From: an uncultured Clostridia bacterium
GTDB lineage: Bacteria > Bacillota > Clostridia > Lachnospirales > Anaerotignaceae
Assembly: GCA_937919015.1 (NCBI GenBank)
Contig: CALFPN010000109.1
Span: 1 to 27,541 of the forward strand
Direction: 5' to 3'
DNA length: 27,541 bases
The position numbers and the translations under genes are program-made. The notes beneath the pieces were generated by a model. That model did no database searches. It was not told where the DNA came from and saw only the letters and a list, made by a program, of their open reading frames with translations. Shown one piece after another: positions 1 to 8,360 of the stretch (the stretch's first letter is position 1; the number at the start of each line of letters is the position of its first letter).

Positions 1-984
1 CTGAACCACGCCATGGAATGCGAAGCCGATGCCATCAGTGACGGCACCCACGCATTTGTTCCTGCCGTGATGGAACACATCGAACTGGCAGGGGTTCATT
101 CCGGCGATTCCGCCTGCATCATTCCTTCCAGACACATTTCCGAAGAAAATGTAAAAACGATCAAGGAATACACCCGAAAGATCGCTGAAGAAATGGGCGT
201 AAAAGGTCTGATGAACATGCAATACGCCATCGAAAACGACAAGGTATATGTTCTGGAAGCCAACCCCAGAGCATCCCGTACGGTACCTCTGGTTTCCAAA
301 GTCTGCAACATCCGTATGGTGCCTTTGGCCATCGATATCGTAACCAGCGAACTGACAGGAAGAACATCGCCCGTTCCTGCCCTGAAGGAAAGAGAAATTC
401 CTTACTACGGTGTCAAAGAAGCGGTATTCCCGTTCAATATGTTCCAGGAAGTTGACCCCGTTCTGGGGCCTGAAATGCGCTCCACCGGCGAAGTACTGGG
501 TCTGTCCCAGTTTTACGGCGAAGCCTTCTTCAAGGCGCAGGAAGCAACCCAGACAAAACTGCCCATGGGCGGTTCCGTGCTGATTTCCGTCTGCGAAAAA
601 GACAAGGCCGAACTGGCCGAAATTGCAAAGGGCTTTGACGAAGCCGGCTTTAAAATCTATGCAACAAAGGGGACACAGAAAGCATTGTCTGATGCCCATA
701 TCGTCTCTGAATTTGTTTATAAAATCAGCGAAGGCGGCAGACCGAATACGACCGATCTGATTACCAACGGCAAGATCGATCTGATCATCAATACCCCCAT
801 TGGGGCTGACGGAACAGCCGACGACAGTTATCTGCGCAAAGCGGCGATCCGCAAGAAAATCCCTTATATCACCACCATGGCCGCGGCAAAAGCTACTGTC
901 AGCGGCATTGAATCCATGCATAAACCCGGCTGCGGTGTTGTTCGTTCTCTGCAGGAACTGCATGAAACGATTCAAGATATCTGA
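1..984 (+). CDS. carB: Carbamoyl-phosphate synthase large subunit, C-terminal part (5' truncated by the window edge)
   Basis: The reading frame is open from the first base, so the gene starts upstream; the ATG at 13 is internal. About 327 residues are visible, roughly the last third of a protein that is usually near 1,070 residues. CarB makes carbamoyl phosphate from glutamine-derived ammonia, bicarbonate and two ATP for arginine and pyrimidine synthesis in the cytoplasm. The visible part holds the end of the second ATP-grasp unit, with the motif LEANPRASRTVPLVSKV, and then the MGS-like allosteric domain, which begins around LPMGGSVLISV. The ATKGT stretch corresponds to the threonine pair that contacts the nucleotide effector in E. 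coli CarB. A strong hairpin terminator follows 26 bases after the stop, so carB closes its transcript. The identification is secure. Confidence 0.97.
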   Translation: MNHAMECEADAISDGTHAFVPAVMEHIELAGVHSGDSACIIPSRHISEENVKTIKEYTRKIAEEMGVKGLMNMQYAIENDKVYVLEANPRASRTVPLVSKVCNIRMVPLAIDIVTSELTGRTSPVPALKEREIPYYGVKEAVFPFNMFQEVDPVLGPEMRSTGEVLGLSQFYGEAFFKAQEATQTKLPMGGSVLISVCEKDKAELAEIAKGFDEAGFKIYATKGTQKALSDAHIVSEFVYKISEGGRPNTTDLITNGKIDLIINTPIGADGTADDSYLRKAAIRKKIPYITTMAAAKATVSGIESMHKPGCGVVRSLQELHETIQDI

Positions 985-1009
985 TTCTCCGGAGTCTGCA
1001 AATAAAAGC

Positions 1010-1040
1010 AGGGCCATCCTTTTCAGGATGGCCCTTTTTA
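1010..1040. terminator. Intrinsic terminator after carB, probably bidirectional
   Basis: A perfect 11-bp stem (AGGGCCATCCT at 1010-1020, AGGATGGCCCT at 1025-1035) with a TTTC loop is followed by five T on the + strand. Read on the other strand it is followed by GCTTTTATTT, so it may also stop the leftward GH42 transcript, which has no other clear terminator between 1041 and 1116. Confidence 0.92.
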
Positions 1041-1116
1041 TGACCCCGGTCCTTCTTCTTATTTATAGGCCAAAAGGTTCCCCTTCCGGCATCGGAGATA
1101 TAGATTACCGAAAAAA

Positions 1117-3129
1117 TCAGTTGGGCAGAGAGAAGATCATTGCATCATATTTTTTCATCATCTTTCCGGATGCTACGATTTCACCTGTAAGGGCATCTTC
1201 GCAGCCTACGAAGCAGGAAGGTACTTCGATATCTTTATCTTTGAAATTCAGAACAAAATAATAGGTACAGTTATCTGCTTTTCTGCATGTTACCTCCAGC
1301 TCTGTTTCTTCCTGGATCACAGAAGAAACATCTGCCTGGGCAACGGCCATATCCAGAACTTTTGCAATACCGTCACCATTCATGTTTGTGCCGATATAAT
1401 AGGTATAGCCTTTGCCAAACTGGTTTTTCGTTACAGCAGGCGTGCCTGCATAGAAATCTTCTGCGTATGTCGCCAGACATTCCGCACCTTCCAGATGCAT
1501 CACATCACACAGCAGGTTGCAGGGAACTTCTGTACCGTCGGCAAATGTGACTTTATTCATATATTCCGGTGCCAGTGCATCGATTTCTTCTACCCATACC
1601 CCTGCCATTTCTTTCAAAGGACCAGGATAGCCACCTAAGTAAACATTGTCGGACTGGTCTACCAGACCGCTCATAAAAGTTGTGATCAAAACGCCGCCGT
1701 TTTTCACAAACTCTGTCAGTGCTTCTTTCATACCTTCTTTTATCATATAAAGAACAGGTGCAACCACAACTTTATATTTGCTGAAATCTGCATCGAAGGG
1801 GATCATATTTACGCCAATATTTTTATCATAGAAGTATTTGTAATACTGGTGGATCTGTTCTACATAGGTCAGATCTTCTGTAGGGCCGCTGGTGTATTCC
1901 AATGCCCAGTAGTTATCCCAGTCAAACACGATGCCGACATCCGCTTTATTCACAGAGCCCAGTGTGGAAGTGCCCAGACGTTCCAGTTCTTCGCCCAGCT
2001 GCTTCACTTCTCTGAATACTCTTGTATTATTTGTACCTACATGAGCGATTACTGCGCCGTGGAATTTTTCACAGCCGCCAACACTGCGTCTCAGCTGGAA
2101 GAACTGAATCGTATCTGCACCGTGAGCAATCGTCTGCATGCTCTGGGCACGCATCTGGCCGGGCTTTTTCAGGGAATTGTAAGGCTGCCAGTTCTGCTGG
2201 CTGGGTGTCTGTTCCATCAGCATGAAGGGGGCATCCTTCAGACCGCGCATCAGATCATGGGTCATCGCAGTCAGGCTCCAAGGTGTGTTATAGGCGGGGT
2301 AGTTGTCCCAGGAAACAATATCCATTTCCTTTGCCCATTTGAAGTAATCCAGCAGTTTATAAGTACCCATCAGATTTGTTGTAATAGGCGTTTCTTTATC
2401 ATACTGACGAATCACATCTCTTTCCATTTTGTAGTTGTTCAGCATGCTTTCGGACATGAATCTGCGATAATCTACGGAGAGGCCCGCAAAAGCAGTGTCC
2501 TTGCCATTTTCCATACCATCCCCCAGCGCATTGGGCAGAACAACTTCATCCCAGTCATAAACGGTATGACCCCAGAATTCCAGATTCCATGCCTTGTTCA
2601 GTGCTTCGATCGTCTGATATTTATTCTTCAGCCACACGCGGAATGCCTTTTCACAGTTTTCGCAGTAGCATTCACCGCCGTATTCATTGCTGATATGCCA
2701 GCATTTCACATGTTCATTATCGCCATAGCGTTTTGCCAGCTGTTCTGCCAGTGCCTTCGCATATTTCTGGAAAACAGGGGAATTGGGACATGCGTTATGA
2801 CGCTGGCCAAATTTATGATGGCGGCCTTCATAGTCGGTTCTTGCCACTTCAGGATATTTCTTGTAAAGCCAAGCGGGCATAGCCCCTGTGGAAGTTGCCA
2901 GCACGATATCATAGTTTTCTTTGCTCAGCATTTCTACGATTTCATCCAGTTCATCGAAGTAATATTCATCTTCAGAAGGCTGGATCTTTGCCCAGGAGAA
3001 AACATTGATGGTTGCACTGTTAATACGGGCATCCTTGAAATATTCCATATCTTTTTCCCAAATTTCTTTGGGCCACTGGTTGGGATTATAATCCCCGCCA
3101 TACAAAATGCGGCTGAATGTGCTTTTCAT
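1117..3129 (-). CDS. GH42 beta-galactosidase, cytoplasmic
   Basis: The 670-residue protein is a glycoside hydrolase family 42 enzyme and should hydrolyse terminal beta-galactosides inside the cell, as no signal peptide is present. The N-terminal TIM barrel opens with YGGDYNPNQWP. The acid/base is E149 in HISNEYGG and the nucleophile is E306 in MLMEQTPS. C114, C154, C156 and C159 form the four-cysteine metal site found in many GH42 enzymes. The middle (about 390-600) resembles the trimerisation domain and the end is a small beta domain. Length is normal for the family. The ATG is preceded by GAGGTG seven bases upstream. The gene is divergent from the AraC-type regulator at 3257, which probably controls it. 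No galactoside transporter is adjacent; the galactose importer lies about 7.5 kb away. Confidence 0.95.
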   Translation of the reverse strand: MKSTFSRILYGGDYNPNQWPKEIWEKDMEYFKDARINSATINVFSWAKIQPSEDEYYFDELDEIVEMLSKENYDIVLATSTGAMPAWLYKKYPEVARTDYEGRHHKFGQRHNACPNSPVFQKYAKALAEQLAKRYGDNEHVKCWHISNEYGGECYCENCEKAFRVWLKNKYQTIEALNKAWNLEFWGHTVYDWDEVVLPNALGDGMENGKDTAFAGLSVDYRRFMSESMLNNYKMERDVIRQYDKETPITTNLMGTYKLLDYFKWAKEMDIVSWDNYPAYNTPWSLTAMTHDLMRGLKDAPFMLMEQTPSQQNWQPYNSLKKPGQMRAQSMQTIAHGADTIQFFQLRRSVGGCEKFHGAVIAHVGTNNTRVFREVKQLGEELERLGTSTLGSVNKADVGIVFDWDNYWALEYTSGPTEDLTYVEQIHQYYKYFYDKNIGVNMIPFDADFSKYKVVVAPVLYMIKEGMKEALTEFVKNGGVLITTFMSGLVDQSDNVYLGGYPGPLKEMAGVWVEEIDALAPEYMNKVTFADGTEVPCNLLCDVMHLEGAECLATYAEDFYAGTPAVTKNQFGKGYTYYIGTNMNGDGIAKVLDMAVAQADVSSVIQEETELEVTCRKADNCTYYFVLNFKDKDIEVPSCFVGCEDALTGEIVASGKMMKKYDAMIFSLPN

Positions 3130-3181
3130 AGTTTGTCACCTCATATATCTTTTGTAATTGCAAAATTTCTTTGTTGCTGAA

Positions 3182-3187
3182 ATTATA
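3182..3187 (-). promoter_or_regulatory. Probable -10 box of the GH42 gene
   Basis: TATAAT on the minus strand, about 53 bases upstream of the GH42 ATG. No good -35 hexamer is found 16-18 bases further upstream, which fits activation by the divergent AraC-type regulator. The regulatory dependence is inference. Confidence 0.55.
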
Positions 3188-3230
3188 CACCCTATAGACA
3201 AAAAGAAGTATCACATGTTAGACTAAATAA

Positions 3231-3236
3231 TATAAT
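3231..3236 (+). promoter_or_regulatory. Possible -10 box of the AraC-type regulator gene
   Basis: TATAAT lies 21 bases upstream of the ATG at 3257, giving a very short leader with an AGGTGA ribosome binding site at 3247-3252. The expected -35 position has no convincing match. The divergent -10 boxes of the two genes are only about 43 bp apart, so the two promoters probably share regulatory DNA. Confidence 0.4.
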
Positions 3237-3256
3237 ATTTCGAAACAGGTGATCTT

Positions 3257-4069
3257 ATGCCAATCTATTTTAAAAACACAGTTGCGAAGGAACCCTTTAC
3301 CTTTGATAGTGTCGGAAACAACTGGGATCAGGAGCATGTCATCCGTTCCTCCGGTTACCCCGGATACCATTATTTGCAAACAGAAAACGGCAGCGGCCAA
3401 ATCATCATTCAAGGAAAAAAGTATATCTTAAATGAAGGAGAAGGTGTTCTCATTGCCCCTTTTATCAGTCATTCTTACCAAAAAATATCAGAAAAGTGGA
3501 CAACCTGCTTTATCACCTTTGCCGGAAGCATGGAAAACAACATTGACAGTATTCTGGAAAACAGAAAAATCATATTTATCAAGCAGGAACAAGGCGCAAG
3601 GATCGCGGAGATCATTTCTGACATTATTATAAAGTACAAAAACTCCCCTGCCGCCACCAAGGCTCTTTCTGTTGAGTGCTATCGTCTCCTGATGGAGTTT
3701 GTAGAAGGGATCTATACCGATGACTTTGCCGAAAATCCTTTATATATGAAATATGTCGCTCCTGCGATTAAAGAGATTCAAACATCCTACTCCTCCAGAC
3801 TGACTGTGCAGGAATTAAGCAGCAAAGTTTATGTAACCCCCCAATATCTTTCCCGACTGTTCCGCCGTTTTATCGGCTGCTCCGTGTATGAATATCTGAC
3901 CAATTACAGAATATCCAAGGCAAAAGAGCTGCTGCAGACCAAAACCCGCATGGAGATCCAGACCATTGCTGAACAGGTAGGCTTTGAAGAACCCAGCCAT
4001 TTTATTGCCATGTTTAAAAAACAAACAGGCATCACTCCCTTTCAATTCAGAAAAACATCTTCTCTTTGA
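3257..4069 (+). CDS. AraC-family transcriptional regulator with N-terminal cupin domain
   Basis: The 270-residue protein has the standard AraC/MelR build. Residues 1-130 form a cupin-type sugar-binding and dimerisation domain. Residues about 165-268 form the paired helix-turn-helix region: the first helix pair around 183-203 (LTVQELSSKVYVTPQYLSRL) and the second around 232-255, ending in the family signature VGFEEPSHFIAMFKKQTGITPFQFR. It is transcribed away from the GH42 gene from a 127-bp intergenic region, so it is probably the local activator that responds to a galactoside or galactose; the ligand is inference. Start ATG has AGGTGA five bases upstream. A hairpin terminator follows five bases after the stop, so it is a single-gene transcript. 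Confidence 0.93.
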   Translation: MPIYFKNTVAKEPFTFDSVGNNWDQEHVIRSSGYPGYHYLQTENGSGQIIIQGKKYILNEGEGVLIAPFISHSYQKISEKWTTCFITFAGSMENNIDSILENRKIIFIKQEQGARIAEIISDIIIKYKNSPAATKALSVECYRLLMEFVEGIYTDDFAENPLYMKYVAPAIKEIQTSYSSRLTVQELSSKVYVTPQYLSRLFRRFIGCSVYEYLTNYRISKAKELLQTKTRMEIQTIAEQVGFEEPSHFIAMFKKQTGITPFQFRKTSSL

Positions 4070-4073
4070 CACG

Positions 4074-4100
4074 ATCCCCTCTGTATGCAGAGGGGATTTT
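4074..4100 (+). terminator. Intrinsic terminator after the AraC-type gene
   Basis: A perfect 10-bp stem, ATCCCCTCTG (4074-4083) and CAGAGGGGAT (4088-4097), with a TATG loop and a short T run starting inside the stem end. Confidence 0.85.
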
Positions 4101-4572
4101 ATAAATATGTAAACTTATATATGTAAACAATGTGCACAAAAAAATACAATTATTCTGTATACAAAAATCCCCTGTTCTTATCTCCTCATTCCTTTTTTCT
4201 ATCAGATATTTTATGAATAGTATAATCTGAGCCAATATTACTACATGGATTCATAGATTTTTTTATTTAATTTTCATTAAATTTATTAAAATTCATTCTT
4301 TTTTTACATATTTCGTGCTAACAACACGTTTACATAAATAATTTCAAATCATTTTCAAAATTACCAAAAAAATATAAAAAAGAAAAATAATTTCAGGTAT
4401 AATTTAATTTTAATTTATAAATATACGAAAAGTTGCCAAAAAGACATTTATCCTCTTGAAACAAACATTTTTTCTGTTAAAATGAACGACGGAATGATTC
4501 CATAATGTATTTATACAAAAGAACACCCTCTCTCCCACCCAAAGAGAGCGGTGCATAAGGAGGTATTATATT
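4101..4572. other. Long AT-rich intergenic region upstream of the CstA-family gene
   Basis: This 472-bp stretch holds no convincing gene. It is very AT-rich compared with the flanking genes. TATGTAAAC occurs twice as a direct repeat 14 bp apart (from 4106 and 4120) and once inverted (GTTTACATA at 4328-4336). The last 120 bp hold a good extended -10 promoter and the leader of the downstream gene. In the leader, CTCTCT and AGAGAG (about 4529-4548) could form a weak hairpin just before the AGGAGG site. I recognise no riboswitch. Confidence 0.5.
4456..4483 (+). promoter_or_regulatory. Sigma-A type promoter of the CstA-family gene
   Basis: TTGAAA at 4456-4461, a 16-base spacer and TAAAAT at 4478-4483, preceded by TGT as an extended -10. 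It leaves a leader of about 80 bases before the ATG at 4573. Confidence 0.65.
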
Positions 4573-6057
4573 ATGACAACATTTTTAATTGGGTTAGTAA
4601 TCTTATTACTCGGCGGCTTTTTATACGGCAAATTTGTCGAAGGTATTTTTAAACCCGATGACAGACAGACACCTGCTGTAAAGTATGAAGACGGCGTAGA
4701 CTATGTTCCTATGAACAAATTCAAAAATGCGCTGATCAACCTGTTAAATATTGCCGGTACAGGCCCCATCTTTGGTCCCATTCAGGGTATCCTGTTTGGC
4801 CCCATCGCTTTTCTCACCATTCCTATCGGCTGTGTAATCAGTGGTGCAACACACGATTACCTGAGCGGTATGATGTCCCTGAGACAGGACGGTGCACAGA
4901 TGCCCGGTATCATGAAAAAATTTCTCGGCAACAAAGTATATCACCTGTATAACATCTTCCTTTGCTTCCTGATGCTTCTGGTTGGTGCAGTATTTACATA
5001 TACACCCGGCGACCTGTTCGCAGGCCAGATCGTTGGTCTGGAAGGTGTAAGCATCTGGACTTGGGTCATTTATGCAGTGATCCTGGCTTATTATCTGATC
5101 GCAACACTGTTCCCCATCGATAAGATCATCGGCCGTATCTATCCTATCTTCGGTGCGATCCTGCTGCTGTCTGCCGTTGGCGTTTTCGGTGGTATTTTCG
5201 TAAAAGGCTATGAACTGACAAATCTGGATCTGTCCGGTGGTTTCAGCGGCCTGTTCAACATGTATCCCATGTGGGAAGCAGCCGGCAACACAGGTGTAGG
5301 CACACCTTTCATCCCTGTATTCTTTGTAACTGTTGCCTGCGGTATCACATCCGGCTTCCATTCTACACAGTGTACACTGATCGGCAGAAGCGTTCGTTCC
5401 GAAAAAGAAGGTAAATTCACTTTCTACTGGATGATGATTCTGGAAGGTCTGATCGCTATGATCTGGGCTGCAGCTGCTATGGGTATTTACAATGCAGGTT
5501 CTGTCAGCGGTGCAACAGCCGTTGTCGGTGAAGTTGCCAAAGATATTCTGGGCCCTATTGGTGGTATCATCGCTATTCTGGGTGTTATCGTACTTCCCGT
5601 TACTTCCGGCGATACAGCCCTTCGTTCCTGCCGTCTGATGATCGCAGATTATCTGCACATCGATCAGAAATCCTCTAAAAACCGTGTTCTGGTAACACTG
5701 GCAATGTTTATTCCCGTTATCTTCATTCTGGTTTATGCAAAAACAAACGCAGAAGGCTTCAATATCCTGTGGAGATATTTTGCATGGGCAAACCAGACTA
5801 TCGCCGTATTTGCTTTCGCGGCTATCAGCATCTATCTGAGTGCAAAAAAAGGTGCGCCTAAATTTGCATGTCTGATTTCTCTGCTGCCCGGTACATTCTA
5901 TCTGTTTATCATCTCTTCCTTCCTGCTGAGCCAGAAAATCGGCTTCGGTCTGGGCCTGCATACTTCCTATGTAATTGCAGGTGTGATCGCAGTTGTTTAC
6001 TTCTTTGGCATTATCCATGCAGGTAAAAAATATGCAGCAAAACAGACAGAAGAATAA
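4573..6057 (+). CDS. CstA-family carbon starvation transporter, short form
   Basis: The 494-residue membrane protein belongs to the CstA family, whose members take up pyruvate or peptides; the substrate here is not known. Family hallmarks are NIAGTGPIFGPIQG near residue 58, SGATHDYLSGMMSLRQDG near 90, the HSTQCTLIGRS region near 262 and GDTALRSCRL near 349. It has about a dozen hydrophobic helices and starts directly with one at residues 3-18. At 494 residues it is the short Gram-positive type rather than the roughly 700-residue E. coli type. The ATG follows AGGAGG at 4559-4564. It stands alone between a long regulatory leader and a terminator shared with the convergent radical SAM operon. 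No LytTR-type system, which controls some relatives, is next to it. Confidence 0.9.
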   Translation: MTTFLIGLVILLLGGFLYGKFVEGIFKPDDRQTPAVKYEDGVDYVPMNKFKNALINLLNIAGTGPIFGPIQGILFGPIAFLTIPIGCVISGATHDYLSGMMSLRQDGAQMPGIMKKFLGNKVYHLYNIFLCFLMLLVGAVFTYTPGDLFAGQIVGLEGVSIWTWVIYAVILAYYLIATLFPIDKIIGRIYPIFGAILLLSAVGVFGGIFVKGYELTNLDLSGGFSGLFNMYPMWEAAGNTGVGTPFIPVFFVTVACGITSGFHSTQCTLIGRSVRSEKEGKFTFYWMMILEGLIAMIWAAAAMGIYNAGSVSGATAVVGEVAKDILGPIGGIIAILGVIVLPVTSGDTALRSCRLMIADYLHIDQKSSKNRVLVTLAMFIPVIFILVYAKTNAEGFNILWRYFAWANQTIAVFAFAAISIYLSAKKGAPKFACLISLLPGTFYLFIISSFLLSQKIGFGLGLHTSYVIAGVIAVVYFFGIIHAGKKYAAKQTEE

Positions 6058-6091
6058 ACAAACTCTCAAATACATATAAAAACACCAAAAG

Positions 6092-6125
6092 AAAAACAGT
6101 CATCTCCGATGGCTGTTTTTCCTTT
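6092..6125. terminator. Bidirectional terminator between convergent genes
   Basis: A 12-bp stem with one G-U pair (AAAAACAGTCAT at 6092-6103, ATGGCTGTTTTT at 6109-6120) flanked by an A run on the left and a T run on the right. It lies between the CstA-family gene and the leftward HemN-like gene and can serve both strands. Confidence 0.85.
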
Positions 6126-6136
6126 TTCAAGCAAGT

Positions 6137-7390
6137 TTACAATTCTATTTTTTTCGGAAAAGCTTCTTTCCGCATAATCCCCCACATTTTATCAATATAA
6201 GATAATGTATAAAAGTTTTCATAATAATGATAATAAAATGCACCTTTTTTCGTCATGGAATAGACACCATCTTTTTCCGTAAGAAATCCCAGACATTTCA
6301 CAAGAAAAAGTTCGAATCCATACATTTTTTTCAGCGGAACACCAAAGAATCTTTCGAAACTCTGCTCATCCACTTTGGTACTGTAAGCCGTCCAGAAGAG
6401 ATAATATACCATCCGCTGGCGCAGGGAAAACCGCAGCGTCAGGGAAGTTGGTAATTTTCCATCATTGATTCTTTTGCAGTATTCCTCTATGGAAAAGGTA
6501 TTGATCTTGAACTGTTTTTGCAGCAACGTTGTAGCCGAACAGCCAAAGCCAAGGAAATGATCCCTCGTCATAGAGGAATATCTGGCTGTTTTTATGTTGG
6601 AAAACGTCCAGATGGAATCCCTGTGATACCCCATATCTTCACAATATTTCGTAATCTCATCCATGAGCTTTCGCTTTTCTTTTTTCCCCATAACAGGCAC
6701 CTCGCTGGATGTAAAAGAAAAATCGATGAAAGGATAAATCGCAATATGATTTGCGCCATTGGCAAAGGCTAGTGCGATGTCTGCTTTCAAATCTTCATCG
6801 GTCTGCCCGGGCAAGGCAAAGATAAAATCCATGGATACCGTTTCAAAAGGTACCTGAGACAGGGCCGTTGCCATGGCAGAAATATCCACCTTCTCTCTGC
6901 CGAGGATCGTCTGATATTTCTCCTGAAAAGACTGGATGCCGATGCTGATTTTTGTTACCCCCGCCTCTTTTAGCTTCTGCAGCGTCGATATGGTCACATT
7001 ATCGGGGTGAAGTTCCAGACCGATCCCTTCCGTAATGTAAAAATACCCTTCGATCGTCTCAATGATCTCCTGCAGACGGTCTGCTGCCAGTGCAGGCGTA
7101 CCGCCGCCAAAATACAGGCTGGTCACCTGCTTTTTCTCCGTATACTGAGAACCAACCATACGGATCTCCTGCAGCAGGGCATCGATATAACGGTCACATT
7201 TTTCCTTCTCATAGACCACCTTACAGTAAGGACAAAAATCGCAGACCTTCCTGCAGAAAGGAATATGAACATACAGCCCAAGCCCCTGACAATCGGCATA
7301 AGGCAGGTTCTCATCATATGTATTTGTAAAAACAAATGGCTTCCCGGAACGGGTCAGCCACATTCTGGTCAGGTCAGTAATGATACTCAT
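6137..7390 (-). CDS. HemN/HemW-family radical SAM protein
   Basis: This is a 417-residue radical SAM protein of the coproporphyrinogen dehydrogenase-like group. YVHIPFCRKVC carries C46, C50 and C53 (CxxxCxxC), which should bind the SAM-linked 4Fe-4S cluster; C56 follows, which recalls the extra cysteine of HemN. SLYFGGGTPAL at about 91-101 is the SAM-binding glycine motif and ISIGIQSF is also typical. A HemN_C-like winged region forms the C-terminus. The frame stays open upstream to 7576, but the ATG at 7390 is the likely start because GAGGTG lies just before it and the family homology begins there. The gene begins eight bases after the stop of the upstream radical SAM gene, so the two are translationally coupled. 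I cannot assign haem synthesis: HemN, HemW and unrelated enzymes share this fold. Confidence 0.85.
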   Translation of the reverse strand: MSIITDLTRMWLTRSGKPFVFTNTYDENLPYADCQGLGLYVHIPFCRKVCDFCPYCKVVYEKEKCDRYIDALLQEIRMVGSQYTEKKQVTSLYFGGGTPALAADRLQEIIETIEGYFYITEGIGLELHPDNVTISTLQKLKEAGVTKISIGIQSFQEKYQTILGREKVDISAMATALSQVPFETVSMDFIFALPGQTDEDLKADIALAFANGANHIAIYPFIDFSFTSSEVPVMGKKEKRKLMDEITKYCEDMGYHRDSIWTFSNIKTARYSSMTRDHFLGFGCSATTLLQKQFKINTFSIEEYCKRINDGKLPTSLTLRFSLRQRMVYYLFWTAYSTKVDEQSFERFFGVPLKKMYGFELFLVKCLGFLTEKDGVYSMTKKGAFYYHYYENFYTLSYIDKMWGIMRKEAFPKKIEL

Positions 7391-7398
7391 AAGCCACC

Positions 7399-8301
7399 TC
7401 AGATATATTTCAGATATGTTTTCAGCATTTCCAACAGAATTTTCGGGTTGCCGCGGAACAAAAGCGTATACTCGGCCACGAAGAAATAACCGCATTGCTC
7501 GCATAATCCCGGCACATCGATACACCTGCCGCAAGTGCTGATTTTTCCATTTTCTATGACGACGCACTGATAACAAGGTGTCGGAAATGTGTTTTCGATC
7601 AGATACGGGAATGCACCTTTCAGATTGAAGACGGGTGCGCCCTCTTTCATCATCCGCAGGATCACATCGCAGCAGTCCCTCTTTTCCTTTTTGGAAAGAG
7701 CCAGTTCTTTTGTGTCAGGATACGGTGTATGGAAATTGAAGGAAACCGCCCGCACATGCTTGGTATCTCTGGCGGTTTTGCATACATGCTCCACAGCATC
7801 TTTATTAATCTGATTGATGGCCATGTAAAAACAGATATTATCCGCCGTGGCATTTCTAATATTCTCCATGATAGTATCATAGGTATCCCCGCGGATAATA
7901 TTATGCCGTTCTCTGTCGCCGTCCAGACTGAGCAGAATCAGGTCTGCTTCCGGCAGGTCAATGGGAAATGTTCCGTTGGTGACCACATTGACGATAAGAA
8001 AGCCCATCTGCTTTGCCTCCACCACCAGATCCCGCAGGGTTTTCTTCCCATCCTGCCAGAGAAAAGTCTCTCCGCCGCAGAAAAACAGGATGCGGATGCC
8101 CATATCATATAACTGCTGCATTTCCCCTTTGATCTGTTCGTAAGGATGGATGACCGCAGTGATATTATTGACAGAACAATGCTTGCACTTTAGATTGCAT
8201 TGATCCGTAAGGATGACCGTTCCGAGGATCGGTTCTTTTTTTCTGAACAAGATCGTTTTGATCCCGAATTTTGCAAAATATATAAAAGAGGACAGCTTCA
8301 T
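7399..8301 (-). CDS. Radical SAM protein with six-cysteine C-terminal extension
   Basis: The 300-residue protein has the radical SAM motif C35-x3-C39-x2-C42 in LTDQCNLKCKHCS, a glycine motif FFCGGETFL, and LILLSLDGDRERHN in the barrel. The C-terminus has C243, C246, C257, C260, C267 and C270 in a C-x2-C, C-x2-C, C-x2-C pattern, which looks like a SPASM/twitch-type auxiliary cluster domain. Such proteins often modify peptides or small molecules, but the substrate is not visible here. The frame continues to a GTG at 8340 without a ribosome binding site; the ATG at 8301 is preferred because AGGTGA lies five bases upstream. It is the first gene of a two-gene operon with the HemN-like gene. It is expressed from a promoter that overlaps a palindrome. 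I do not recognise a named family. Confidence 0.85.
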   Translation of the reverse strand: MKLSSFIYFAKFGIKTILFRKKEPILGTVILTDQCNLKCKHCSVNNITAVIHPYEQIKGEMQQLYDMGIRILFFCGGETFLWQDGKKTLRDLVVEAKQMGFLIVNVVTNGTFPIDLPEADLILLSLDGDRERHNIIRGDTYDTIMENIRNATADNICFYMAINQINKDAVEHVCKTARDTKHVRAVSFNFHTPYPDTKELALSKKEKRDCCDVILRMMKEGAPVFNLKGAFPYLIENTFPTPCYQCVVIENGKISTCGRCIDVPGLCEQCGYFFVAEYTLLFRGNPKILLEMLKTYLKYI

Positions 8302-8305
8302 GCTT

Positions 8306-8320
8306 TCACCTGCTTTCCAT
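8306..8320 (-). CDS. Possible four-codon leader ORF (Met-Glu-Ser-Arg)
   Basis: An ATG at 8320 has a near-ideal GAAGGAGA site six bases upstream, better than the site of the downstream gene. The frame stops after four codons, at a TGA four bases before the radical SAM ATG, and the AGGTGA site of that gene lies inside this tiny frame. It may couple or tune translation, or GAAGGAGA may simply be a standby ribosome site. No product is implied. Confidence 0.3.
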   Translation of the reverse strand: MESR

Positions 8321-8360
8321 TTATCGTCTCCTTCAACCACGAAAACAAAAGTATATAAAT

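Noticed and set aside
1849..3180. Long open frame on the plus strand opposite the GH42 gene
   Set aside because: The translated sequence is His/Phe/Cys-rich without domain features, and the opposite frame is a full GH42 enzyme with all active-site residues.
3130..3256. CcpA cre site between GH42 and the AraC-type gene
   Set aside because: I found no good match to the cre consensus in this spacer.
4744..6075. Long open frame on the minus strand opposite the CstA-family gene
   Set aside because: It is rich in Cys, Gln and Asp with no recognisable domain and mirrors the codon pattern of the transporter; it is a shadow frame.
7391..7576. N-terminal extension of the HemN-like protein to an upstream start at 7576
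   Set aside because: It would overlap almost 180 bases of the upstream radical SAM gene, is basic and unlike the family, and the ATG at 7390 has its own ribosome site.
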